The notes beneath the pieces were generated by a model, which worked only from the letters and a program-made list of their open reading frames with translations, had not been told where the DNA came from and made no database searches. A stretch of DNA of 64,000 nt, taken from positions 3,555,001-3,619,000 of the forward strand of contig NZ_JARRCW010000001.1 of assembly GCF_031501865.1 (NCBI RefSeq), given 5' to 3'. The DNA is from Pseudovibrio sp. M1P-2-3 (GTDB taxonomy: Bacteria; Pseudomonadota; Alphaproteobacteria; Rhizobiales; Stappiaceae). Shown in pieces: positions 55,239 through 62,977 of this stretch (positions are counted from its first letter, which is position 1; each line of letters begins with the position of its first letter). A program made the translations under genes and the position numbers.

Positions 55239-55344
55239 TAGAGCACATCGCGTTCATTCGCATTCACGCTGTGCACTCTAACTTATTTATTTTGAGCGAA
55301 TTCTTGTCGTTTGATTGAACCCAATCAAACGGAACGCGCTCTAA
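55239..55344. repeat. 106 bp dispersed palindromic repeat, copy 2
   Basis: This copy differs from 39-144 at two positions only. One substitution (C for T in GAACCCAATC) weakens the internal palindrome. Both copies sit just downstream of a gene's 3-prime end and are in the same orientation, 55.2 kb apart. Confidence 0.85.
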
Positions 55345-55359
55345 TCGCGGGGCTGGCCC

Positions 55360-55965
55360 CTATGTTAGCGCATACCTGCACATCATCATTTTCACAGCCG
55401 AACTAATGACATCCTCAAGCTCGCTTTCGCTCACTGTTTTCATCCTAAGTACCACAGGCCAAAATGCTTTTGCCTTGAGTAGCCCTATGAACTCCATCGC
55501 GGCATCTTCTTCACTCTCAACGGCAAGAAGCCCCTCCTCCTTGAACCTGCGCATATAGCGGGCCATTGGAATGGTCGCATCCAGCTTCTCATAAATGGAG
55601 CTGGCCAGATCAGGCGTACGAACTGTCTCCGCCATAACCATCCGGCTCATGGAAATGACCTGACTGGAGGAGAAAAACGAAGCCTCCGCGCGTCCCAGCA
55701 CCATCAATTGCTCTTCAATGGGCAATGAGCTATCAATTTCAATATCGAGCGCCTGATCCATATGGCAGGCAAGCTTGGAAATAATGGCGTTAAACAGGTT
55801 CTTTTTGCTTTGAAAGTGCTTGTAAACAGTGCGTTTGGACACATTGGCCCGCTGGGAAATGCGGTCCATACTTGCTCCAACAAAGCCGCATTCCAGAAAC
55901 TCCGCATTTGCAGCTTCCAAGATCTGTATATTTTTATTAATCAGTGCGCACGTCGCGTCCGCCAT
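55360..55965 (-). CDS. TetR-family repressor of the divergent molybdenum hydroxylase genes
   Basis: The 201-residue protein has the TetR N-terminal DNA-binding domain (LEAANAEFLECGFVGASMDRI, then ISQRANVSKRTVYKHFQSKKNLF) and a helical ligand domain. It is divergent from the 2Fe-2S/molybdopterin pair. The spacer holds two identical palindromes, so it very likely represses those genes and itself. The inducer is unknown. The ATG at 55965 is chosen. Confidence 0.93.
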   Translation of the reverse strand: MADATCALINKNIQILEAANAEFLECGFVGASMDRISQRANVSKRTVYKHFQSKKNLFNAIISKLACHMDQALDIEIDSSLPIEEQLMVLGRAEASFFSSSQVISMSRMVMAETVRTPDLASSIYEKLDATIPMARYMRRFKEEGLLAVESEEDAAMEFIGLLKAKAFWPVVLRMKTVSESELEDVISSAVKMMMCRYALT

Positions 55966-56051
55966 CAGTCCCAAAGCCTCGCATTACCAAACATTTTCAG
56001 CCTGCACGTAGCCAAGTCTACGCCGACCTTCATTAACACACCCCCCTCCCT

Positions 56052-56071
56052 TGTAAACTTTGTAGTTTACA
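56052..56071. promoter_or_regulatory. TetR operator candidate 1
   Basis: TGTAAACT-TTGT-AGTTTACA is a perfect 8+8 bp palindrome with a 4-base spacer. It has the same arms as the site at 56091-56110, 39 bp away centre to centre. It lies 86 bp upstream of the tetR start. Confidence 0.8.
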
Positions 56072-56090
56072 TTACTTCTAAGCTGTGCAA

Positions 56091-56110
56091 TGTAAACTGC
56101 CGAGTTTACA
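56091..56110. promoter_or_regulatory. TetR operator candidate 2
   Basis: TGTAAACT-GCCG-AGTTTACA repeats the arms of operator 1 exactly with a different spacer. Invariance of the arms and change in the spacer is what a dimeric repressor site predicts. It ends 55 bp before the iorA-like start. Confidence 0.8.
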
Positions 56111-56165
56111 CACATAGAACACTCAGTTAACGCCCCCCATTTTAGCCGTTAGGGAGAGATCCGCC

Positions 56166-56627
56166 GTGGCATATACAATCAATATTAACGGTGAGGCACG
56201 ATCCGTCGAAGCCGAACCGGGCACTCCATTGCTTTGGGTTATTCGTGACGAACTCCAGCTCACAGGTACCAAGTTTGGTTGCGGAGTTGCATCTTGCGGC
56301 GCCTGCACCGTTCATCTGGATGGACAACCTGTTCGCTCTTGTCAAACATTTATTGAAGATGTGGAAGATGCACTACTCACCACAATTGAAGGCGCCAGTG
56401 GCAAAGTTGCCAAAGCGGTTCAAAGTGCGTGGGCGGAACTGGATGTGGTGCAATGTGGATACTGTCAGTCAGGCCAGATAATGCAGGCGGTTGGGCTCCT
56501 TAGCGAAAATCCAAAGCCGAGCTCCGAGGAAATCGACGACTATATGGATGGCAATGCTTGCCGCTGTGCCACCTATCAACGTATCCGTGCGGCTGTTGGC
56601 CGTGCCTCTGAAATTCTGGAGGCTTAA
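56166..56627 (+). CDS. (2Fe-2S) subunit of a molybdenum hydroxylase (IorA-like)
   Basis: This 153-residue electron-transfer subunit has two [2Fe-2S] clusters. The plant-ferredoxin type uses Cys39, 44, 47 and 59 (GCGVASCGAC). The helical domain type uses Cys97, 100, 132 and 134 (CGYC, CRC). Such subunits pair with a molybdopterin subunit in isoquinoline- or aldehyde-type oxidoreductases of the xanthine oxidase family. Translation starts at GTG 56166. The large subunit follows 4 bp later. Confidence 0.94.
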   Translation: MAYTININGEARSVEAEPGTPLLWVIRDELQLTGTKFGCGVASCGACTVHLDGQPVRSCQTFIEDVEDALLTTIEGASGKVAKAVQSAWAELDVVQCGYCQSGQIMQAVGLLSENPKPSSEEIDDYMDGNACRCATYQRIRAAVGRASEILEA

Positions 56628-56631
56628 GTCC

Positions 56632-58812
56632 ATGTCAGTTCAAACTTCCCGTAGAAATTTCCTCAAAGGCGCGGCGGCAGGTGTTGCATCGGTGCTTATT
56701 GTCGGCACCACAGCCAAGGGCGTGCTCGCTAGTTCCGCAGGCGATGGCACTTTTTCTCCCTTCGTGAAAATCTCCAGCGACGGCACCATCACGGCAGTCC
56801 TCAAGCACTTTGAAATGGGTCAAGGCACCACAACCGGCCTCACCTCCCTCATTGCCGAGGAGCTGAACGCCAAGCTTGAAGACGTGCAAATGGAATTTGC
56901 GCCCGCTGACAACACACGCTATGCCAACCTTCTGTTTGGTGCGCAAGGAACAGGCGGCTCCACGGCCATCGCCAACTCCTACATGCAATATCGCCAAGCA
57001 GGGGCCGCTGCCCGTGAAATGCTTCTCCAAGCTGCCGCCAATGCATGGGATCTTTCCCCGGCACAGCTCACCCTAGAAGGCGGCGTAATTTCCGGCGCTG
57101 GTAAATCCGCGCCCATTGGCGAGTTTGTTGCCGCAGCCTCTGCATTGACACCGCCAAAAAAACCGAAGCTGAAGCCAAACAGTGAATTCAAAATCATTGG
57201 TAACGCAAAAAGCACCCGTAAAGATACGCCATCGAAGATAAATGGGACAGCCAAATTCGGCATGGACATGCAACTGGACGGGCAGATTATTGCCAGCGTC
57301 CTGCGTGCGCCGCGCCTTGGTGCCACACTAAAATCGTTCGATGACAGCGCAGCCAAGGGCATGAAAGGCTTCCTTGGGGCCAAAGCTATGCCAAACAAAG
57401 CTGGCGTTGTTGTGTATGGCACCAACACATGGGCAGCGTTTCAGGCAAAGAACGCTGTAGAAGTTAACTGGGATTTCTCCGCTGCCGAAAACCGCAGTAG
57501 CGAGGAAATCAAAGCGGACCTGCTTGCCAAGGTGAACGCGCCCAGCGAGTTTTCCGCGACACCTGAAACCGATCTGGAACAGACTAAAGCCAAGCTAGAG
57601 GCCGCTCATAAGGTGGTCGAGGCAGAGTTCTACTTCCCAAATCTTGCGCACGCTCCAATGGAACCGCTCAACTGTACCATCGAGCCGGTTGCAAACGGTG
57701 TTGTTGTACATGATGGCTGCCAGTTCCCGGCTCTTGCCCATCCCACAATCGCCTCCATCTTGCAGCTGGACCCGTCCAAGGTCGAGATCAAAACCATGTT
57801 CACGGGTGGTTCTTTCGGACGCCGTGCAAACACGGATGCGGATTACCATGTGGAAGCTGCCATGGCTTTCGCGTTGAGTGACAAAACAAAGCCCGTGAAA
57901 CTGGTCTGGTCCCGTGAGGATGACATAACGGGGGGCTATTACCGTCCCGCTTTTGCCCACAAAGTGCGCATTGGTCTGGATGAGCAAGGCAAGATCACCG
58001 CTTGGGATCACCGCGTTGCCGGTCAATCCATCATGAAAGGCACGCCATTTGAGGCCTTCACCGTGAAAAACGGCGTTGACCACGCTTCCGTGGAAGGTGT
58101 GCCAGACACCCCCTATACCCTCCCGGATTTCCACGTTGGGCTTACCGATTCAGCTCCATCTGTCAAAGTTCTGTGGTGGCGCTCTGTGGGGCACTCCCAC
58201 ACCGGCTATGTCATGGAAAGCATGATGGATATGGCTGCGCAAGCGGCGGGCCGTGACCCTGTTGCCTTCCGTCTGGACTACCTCCAAGGGGACAAGCCGG
58301 AACAAAAACGCCTTGCAGGTGTTTTGAAACTGGCTGCGGAAAAAAGTGGCTGGGACCAACCGCTAGATAAGAACCGCACACGCGGTATCGCGGCACACCA
58401 CTCTTTCAAGTCGTTTGTGGCTGAGGTCGTGGAAATCTCCCGTGATAGTGACGGCGTCGTCCAAATTGAAGCCATCACCTGCGCGGTAGACTGCGGCACT
58501 GTCATCAACCCCGATGTGGTGAAAGCGCAAATGGAAGGCGGCATCGGCTACGGCCTCGGCGCTGTCATGCGCAACGAAATCACTCTGGAAAACGGTGAAG
58601 TGGTCCAGCAGAACTTCCCCGATTATGAGCCTCTGCGCATTCATGACATCAAATCCATTGATGTACATATTGTGCAATCACAAGAAGCGCCAACAGGCGT
58701 GGGCGAGCCCGGAACTCCCCCGGCAGGCCCCGCTCTGGCCAACGCAATTGCTGTCGGTGGTCCGCGGATCACCCACCTTCCGATGGTCAATAACGGCGCT
58801 GAGTTCACTTAG
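56632..58812 (+). CDS. Molybdopterin-binding subunit of an IorB-like hydroxylase, Tat-exported
   Basis: The 726-residue protein has a Tat signal (RRNFLKG at 7-13 then a hydrophobic stretch) and the two-part molybdopterin domain of the xanthine oxidase family. A GGSFGRRANTD motif lies near the middle, and the catalytic-glutamate region GVGEPGTPP is near the C-terminus. It should hydroxylate an N-heterocycle or oxidise an aldehyde in the periplasm. The ATG at 56632 follows GGAGG; the longer frame overlaps iorA. No cytochrome c subunit or XdhC-type maturation gene is adjacent. Confidence 0.93.
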   Translation: MSVQTSRRNFLKGAAAGVASVLIVGTTAKGVLASSAGDGTFSPFVKISSDGTITAVLKHFEMGQGTTTGLTSLIAEELNAKLEDVQMEFAPADNTRYANLLFGAQGTGGSTAIANSYMQYRQAGAAAREMLLQAAANAWDLSPAQLTLEGGVISGAGKSAPIGEFVAAASALTPPKKPKLKPNSEFKIIGNAKSTRKDTPSKINGTAKFGMDMQLDGQIIASVLRAPRLGATLKSFDDSAAKGMKGFLGAKAMPNKAGVVVYGTNTWAAFQAKNAVEVNWDFSAAENRSSEEIKADLLAKVNAPSEFSATPETDLEQTKAKLEAAHKVVEAEFYFPNLAHAPMEPLNCTIEPVANGVVVHDGCQFPALAHPTIASILQLDPSKVEIKTMFTGGSFGRRANTDADYHVEAAMAFALSDKTKPVKLVWSREDDITGGYYRPAFAHKVRIGLDEQGKITAWDHRVAGQSIMKGTPFEAFTVKNGVDHASVEGVPDTPYTLPDFHVGLTDSAPSVKVLWWRSVGHSHTGYVMESMMDMAAQAAGRDPVAFRLDYLQGDKPEQKRLAGVLKLAAEKSGWDQPLDKNRTRGIAAHHSFKSFVAEVVEISRDSDGVVQIEAITCAVDCGTVINPDVVKAQMEGGIGYGLGAVMRNEITLENGEVVQQNFPDYEPLRIHDIKSIDVHIVQSQEAPTGVGEPGTPPAGPALANAIAVGGPRITHLPMVNNGAEFT

Positions 58813-58839
58813 CGCCTCCCCACCTTATCCGACAGTATA

Positions 58840-58875
58840 GAAACAACCGCTTGCCCCCCAGCACGCGGTTGTTTC
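58840..58875. terminator. Hairpin between convergent molybdenum hydroxylase and LysR genes
   Basis: A perfect 11 bp stem (58840-58850 with 58865-58875) has a 14-base loop, flanked by short A and T runs. It lies between converging stop codons and can serve both directions. Confidence 0.6.
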
Positions 58876-58904
58876 GCGTCCAGTGACTTCTCCTGTAACG
58901 CTCT

Positions 58905-59756
58905 CTAGTTTTTTTCAGCCAATAAAAAGTCAATAAACTCCCGCACCCGTTTGGGGCGGTATTGGCGGGCGGGCATAACAATAAACAGCGGAATGTCTGG
59001 CAACGAAAAGGAAGAGGGCAGGCGCACCAGTTCGCCGCGCTTTTCTTCCTGTCTACATAAGGAAACGGGAAGGACAGCCAGCCCGCCGGTGGCTTTTAGA
59101 ACTGTCTTCGTCAATCCGAAACCGGCTGTAAGCACAGGCGGCTCCACAACTCCCTCAATTCCCAGCTCCCCCAGAAAGTGTCCGGGGTCCATTATCTCCC
59201 GCCCCCGCAGGTCTTCCAGTCCCAACATTTTTGGAAACTGTTCCTTGTGCTGCGCTGTAGTAAAAAAAGCCGAATGATCTGAAAAGTACTTTCGTGCAAT
59301 CAGGTTCTCCTCTCCGGGGTTCTTGCCCCTGATCGACAGATCATAATTTTCCTGCACAAAATCTACATTGCGATCACTCGTATCCACCTGAAAGCGGACC
59401 AATGGATGCAGGAAACGAAACTTCTCCAGTAACGCGCAAAGCCGGTCTCCGGGATAGTCCAGCGGAACCGAAAAACGGATAAGCCCCCTCAACTCTCCAC
59501 TTTCCAAAATCTCCCCTTCCGCCTGATTTAGCGCGGATAAGGCAGGTTTACACTGTTCAAGAAAGTGTTCCCCTTCCGTGGTGAGGGACACCTTGCGCGT
59601 GGTGCGCTGAAGCAACTGCACTCCCAGTCTGAGCTCCAGCGCCTGAATGCGGGCGGTCACAGTTGTGCGCGGCACGTGCAGGCGCTTTGCGGCAGCTGTA
59701 AAAGACTTCAAGCTGGCAACTTCCACAAAGGTTTGCAGTTGGACTATATTTGTCAT
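58905..59756 (-). CDS. LysR-family transcriptional regulator
   Basis: The 283-residue protein has an N-terminal helix-turn-helix (SFTAAAKRLHVPRTTVTARIQALE) and a periplasmic-binding-like effector domain. It is divergent from the metallo-hydrolase gene 106 bp away, its likely target. The spacer contains TCAATATTGA at 59809-59818, a possible LysR half of an operator. The effector is unknown. Confidence 0.93.
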   Translation of the reverse strand: MTNIVQLQTFVEVASLKSFTAAAKRLHVPRTTVTARIQALELRLGVQLLQRTTRKVSLTTEGEHFLEQCKPALSALNQAEGEILESGELRGLIRFSVPLDYPGDRLCALLEKFRFLHPLVRFQVDTSDRNVDFVQENYDLSIRGKNPGEENLIARKYFSDHSAFFTTAQHKEQFPKMLGLEDLRGREIMDPGHFLGELGIEGVVEPPVLTAGFGLTKTVLKATGGLAVLPVSLCRQEEKRGELVRLPSSFSLPDIPLFIVMPARQYRPKRVREFIDFLLAEKN

Positions 59757-59862
59757 TGGCCATTCTTTTCGTCAAATCCTGTCAACATTATCCCAATTAT
59801 TTAACATCTCAATATTGATTAGGTTGAGCCCACAGGAATTAAACAGCTAAGGGCATGGCAAA

Positions 59863-60795
59863 ATGAACAGACGTGGATTTTTCAAAACAGCAGGTGCAGC
59901 GACGGCAACCTCTCTGGCTCTGGGTTTCCCCCTTGCCGCGCACGCAAAAAAAAGCGCCGTCTGCTCCCTCCCCTCAGGAGTATCCGTGGATGTGCAATGG
60001 CTGGGCGGTGCGACCATGACGATTTCTTTTGATGGCGTTACCCTTCTCACCGATCCTGCCTTTGGTGTTGGCGAGAAGGCGTTGATGATGCCTGACCCGA
60101 ACAGCGCTCTCGATATGAGCCAGACACTAAAGCTTACTCCCATTCCCCGCTTCACCCCGCTTCCACCGATTGACCTTTCCAAAGTCTCCATGGTGCTGGT
60201 CAGCCACATGCACCCCGACCACTTTGATAGGGCCGCAGAGCAAGCCCTACCAAAAGACTTGAAAATCATCGCCCATCCAGACGACCTGAAGGCCCTGCAG
60301 GAAAAAGACTTCCAAAATGCACAAGGCTTGGCGTGGGGAGACACGCAGCAGGTAAAAACCGCCAATGGAACCATCTCCATAACCGCAATCAGAGCAACAC
60401 ACTCCCCCAAAAATCAAGTCATGCAGTTCCTCGGGCAAGGCAGCGGGTATTTCTTCACGTTCCAGAAAGGTAGTTTCAGCAAGACCCTCTATTGGACAGG
60501 TGACACCTTCCCTACCCCGCAAGTGCTGGAGCAAGTCAAATCCTTGGGCGAGATTGACATTCTGATCCCCCATGCAGGCAATGTGGGCGCGGCGGGTACT
60601 CTGGGACAAATCAGCATGGGCGCGGTGGAAGTTACGCAGATGGCTGAAGAGCTGAAACCACAGCACATCCTGCCCATACACCACTCAACCTATGCCCTTT
60701 ATCGGGAGCCGGCATGGAAACTGGCGGAAGCACTTGCCAGCTCCTCCGCCAATCTTGATCTGGTTTCCGAAGGCGTTACCTTGAGTTATTCATAG
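59863..60795 (+). CDS. Tat-exported MBL-fold metallo-hydrolase
   Basis: The 310-residue protein has a twin-arginine signal (NRRGFFKTAGAATATSL, cleavage near AHA) and a beta-lactamase-fold hydrolase domain. The zinc motif SHMHPDHFD (HxHxDH) is followed by later ligands in WTGDTF and IHHSTY. It resembles UlaG/NAPE-PLD-type MBL enzymes of unknown substrate. Export by Tat implies that it folds with metal in the cytoplasm. It is paired with the divergent LysR gene. Confidence 0.92.
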   Translation: MNRRGFFKTAGAATATSLALGFPLAAHAKKSAVCSLPSGVSVDVQWLGGATMTISFDGVTLLTDPAFGVGEKALMMPDPNSALDMSQTLKLTPIPRFTPLPPIDLSKVSMVLVSHMHPDHFDRAAEQALPKDLKIIAHPDDLKALQEKDFQNAQGLAWGDTQQVKTANGTISITAIRATHSPKNQVMQFLGQGSGYFFTFQKGSFSKTLYWTGDTFPTPQVLEQVKSLGEIDILIPHAGNVGAAGTLGQISMGAVEVTQMAEELKPQHILPIHHSTYALYREPAWKLAEALASSSANLDLVSEGVTLSYS

Positions 60796-60934
60796 GAAAA
60801 ACTGAGGCAACAGGATATTTTTCGTGTTATACCAAGCTGCATTATTTGGAACCTACAGAAACTCGTTTTCTAACTCAGATGGAACTGGACTCTGGATCAA
60901 ATCCGGGGTGGTACCCTTGTCTTTTTACGAGGTC

Positions 60935-60956
60935 ATCCCGGCCAACGAGCCGGGAT
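60935..60956. repeat. Short palindromic unit
   Basis: ATCCCGGC and GCCGGGAT form an 8 bp stem with a 6-base loop within a longer motif containing TCATCCCGG and CCGGGATCCA. This is a common dispersed palindrome in alphaproteobacterial intergenic DNA. It lies between the metallo-hydrolase and the convergent LysE gene. Confidence 0.55.
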
Positions 60957-60987
60957 CCAGAAGGAACCCTATAGGTTTTAGCTGGTA

Positions 60988-61620
60988 TTAGTCCTTGCTG
61001 CTCCACGCCAACCGCAGGGCCAGCCCGCCGAAGACGGTTGCCAGCAGATAGTTTGACAGGGCTTGAAAGCGCGCACTTTTGGCTGCCGCGCCGCCCAAGC
61101 GATCGGACAGCATAACAACGGAGCCGTTCACTCCCAAACCAATCAGATTCAGCAGTGTTGCCAGAACCAACATCTGCACCAGCACACTGCCCTGTGCAGG
61201 GTCAACAAACTGGGGCAGCAAAGCCAGCACGAACAAGGCTACCTTGGGGTTCAACAAATTTGTCATCAAACCTTCGCTGAAAATTCGGCGTTTGGAAATG
61301 CGGGCGATATTGCCGTTTGGGTTCAAGGCAGTCGCTTTAGAAAAGAGCGTTTTCCATGCCAGATAAAGCAGATAGGCCGCGCCCGCATAGCGCACCACAT
61401 CATAGGCCACCGGCACAACTTCAAACACCTGCGCCAGCCCAAGTCCGGCCAGAACCGCGTGAACATAGCACCCGGCGGCAATGCCAAAATAGGTCAGAAA
61501 ACCTGCGGTCCGCCCTTGCGCCACACTGCGCGAGGCGATCAGCAGCATGTCCGGCCCCGGTGTCAGGGTCAGCGCAAGGCTCGCTGCTGCAAACATTAAA
61601 AGAACAGAGAATTCCGGCAT
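60988..61620 (-). CDS. LysE-family amino-acid exporter
   Basis: The 210-residue protein has six predicted TM helices and the LysE/RhtB signature near the N-terminus (TPGPDMLLIASRSVAQGR). Members export lysine, homoserine, threonine or other amino acids. No specific substrate can be assigned. It is transcribed alone. Confidence 0.92.
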   Translation of the reverse strand: MPEFSVLLMFAAASLALTLTPGPDMLLIASRSVAQGRTAGFLTYFGIAAGCYVHAVLAGLGLAQVFEVVPVAYDVVRYAGAAYLLYLAWKTLFSKATALNPNGNIARISKRRIFSEGLMTNLLNPKVALFVLALLPQFVDPAQGSVLVQMLVLATLLNLIGLGVNGSVVMLSDRLGGAAAKSARFQALSNYLLATVFGGLALRLAWSSKD

Positions 61621-61690
61621 TGTACTTCCTCAAAAATATTGGAGCCGGAATTCTCAAGTATCAGGAAATTGCTGAAATGCAATTGCTTTT

Positions 61691-62353
61691 TTAACTTGCT
61701 GTCGCTGTCTCCGGTGCGCGGCCCAGACCTTCAAGCGAGGCCGGAGCCGTTTTCTCCCAATTGCTGTTTGCTCTAAAGCGCTTATAGAAGGACACAATGT
61801 TGGGATAGGCGGACCAGTCAAACGGCACTGCTTCCATGAACATTTCAACGTGCCCAACGGCGTAGTCGGCCAACGTCCAGTCATTGCCAACCATAAACTC
61901 CCGCCCCTGTAGATGTGTCTCCAACACCTGCGCGAAGCGGGCAAGCTTACGCAGGGAAACCTCCACCAAGTGCCGGTCCGTCTCCCCCAGATTCAACCGG
62001 GGTTTCGCCGCCGCCTCAAAAGCTGCCACGCCAAGGTGGTTATTATAGTGCGCCACCTCCCAGCTGAGCCACTGGTTCACCAAAGCGCGTTCCCGCAGTG
62101 CTGTCGGGTAAAGCTTGGTGTCCCCTGCCTTTTCGCAGAGGTATGTGTTAATGGCATTGGACTCCCACAGCACAAAGTCGCCATCTTCCAGTACGGGCAC
62201 CATTTCATTAGGGTTCAAGGCCGCAAACGAGCGCTTTTTCAAATCCCCTGCAAGAAAATCCACCCAGTTCACATCAACGGACAGACCCAAATGATTGATG
62301 ACAGCACAGACTTTTCTGGTATTGGGCGAACCGACGACACCATAAAGTTTCAT
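61691..62353 (-). CDS. Glutathione S-transferase under HxlR control
   Basis: This 220-residue GST has MKLYGVVGSPNTRKVCAVI at the N-terminus, NPNEMVPVLEDGDFVLWES for the glutathione site and a helical C-terminal domain with DWTLADYAVGHVEM. The ATG at 62353 follows GGAGAG; a much longer in-frame start overlaps the divergent regulator and is rejected. It is divergent from the hxlR-type gene, a common arrangement for thiol- or electrophile-stress genes. Confidence 0.92.
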   Translation of the reverse strand: MKLYGVVGSPNTRKVCAVINHLGLSVDVNWVDFLAGDLKKRSFAALNPNEMVPVLEDGDFVLWESNAINTYLCEKAGDTKLYPTALRERALVNQWLSWEVAHYNNHLGVAAFEAAAKPRLNLGETDRHLVEVSLRKLARFAQVLETHLQGREFMVGNDWTLADYAVGHVEMFMEAVPFDWSAYPNIVSFYKRFRANSNWEKTAPASLEGLGRAPETATAS

Positions 62354-62438
62354 GGATTTCTCTCCTGATTTGATCTTGTGGCTAACGATCTGTTTCATTG
62401 CTGAATTGATGAGCCTGTAACTTGACAGATTCCATTTC

Positions 62439-62455
62439 ACTTGTAAATTGCAAGT
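62439..62455. promoter_or_regulatory. HxlR operator candidate
   Basis: ACTTG-TAAATTG-CAAGT forms an inverted repeat in the 123 bp spacer between the GST and hxlR-type genes. Direct repeats of GTAAATTG overlap it. Placement next to both starts suits a repressor or activator site; this is inference. Confidence 0.45.
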
Positions 62456-62476
62456 AAATTGAATTGAGGAAAACCC

Positions 62477-62887
62477 ATGAAATCTACTAGGTCGTCGTGC
62501 CCGATCAATTTTGGACTGGAACTGTTTGGAGATACGTGGAGCCTGTTGATCATCCGTGATCTGATTTTTAATGGAAAACAAACCTACGGAGAGTTCCTCA
62601 CTTCCGCCGAAGGCATTTCCACCAATATCCTCGGCAACCGTCTGCAAAAGCTGGAGGGTGCTGGCATTCTTCAAAAACGGGTGGCGGATGATAACAAAAA
62701 GGTCTTCCTCTACTCCCTGACGGAAAAAGGCACCCGCCTTGCTCCGGTGCTGGTTGAAATGATCATCTGGGGAGCCGAAAACGGCGTAGCAGACCCTGAG
62801 AGTGCTAAAAACCTCTCTGAATGGGGTCGCTCGCTCAGGGAGCATTGTGATCCGGTGGATTTGGAGGGGATGCAGAAAACCAAGTAA
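62477..62887 (+). CDS. HxlR-family winged-helix regulator
   Basis: The 136-residue protein has the HxlR pattern CPINFGLELFGDTWSLLIIRDL, then YGEFLTSAEGISTNILGNRLQKLE. Cys10 is at the position where many HxlR proteins have a redox- or electrophile-sensing cysteine. It likely controls the divergent GST gene. GAGG precedes the start. Confidence 0.93.
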   Translation: MKSTRSSCPINFGLELFGDTWSLLIIRDLIFNGKQTYGEFLTSAEGISTNILGNRLQKLEGAGILQKRVADDNKKVFLYSLTEKGTRLAPVLVEMIIWGAENGVADPESAKNLSEWGRSLREHCDPVDLEGMQKTK

Positions 62888-62977
62888 GCCTTGCATACTT
62901 TAGCGATGCTTAAAGCTACATTGAAGTGAGCTTACCTACTTTACAGCACTTAAGTGCGCTTCTCAAAAACAAGTAAA

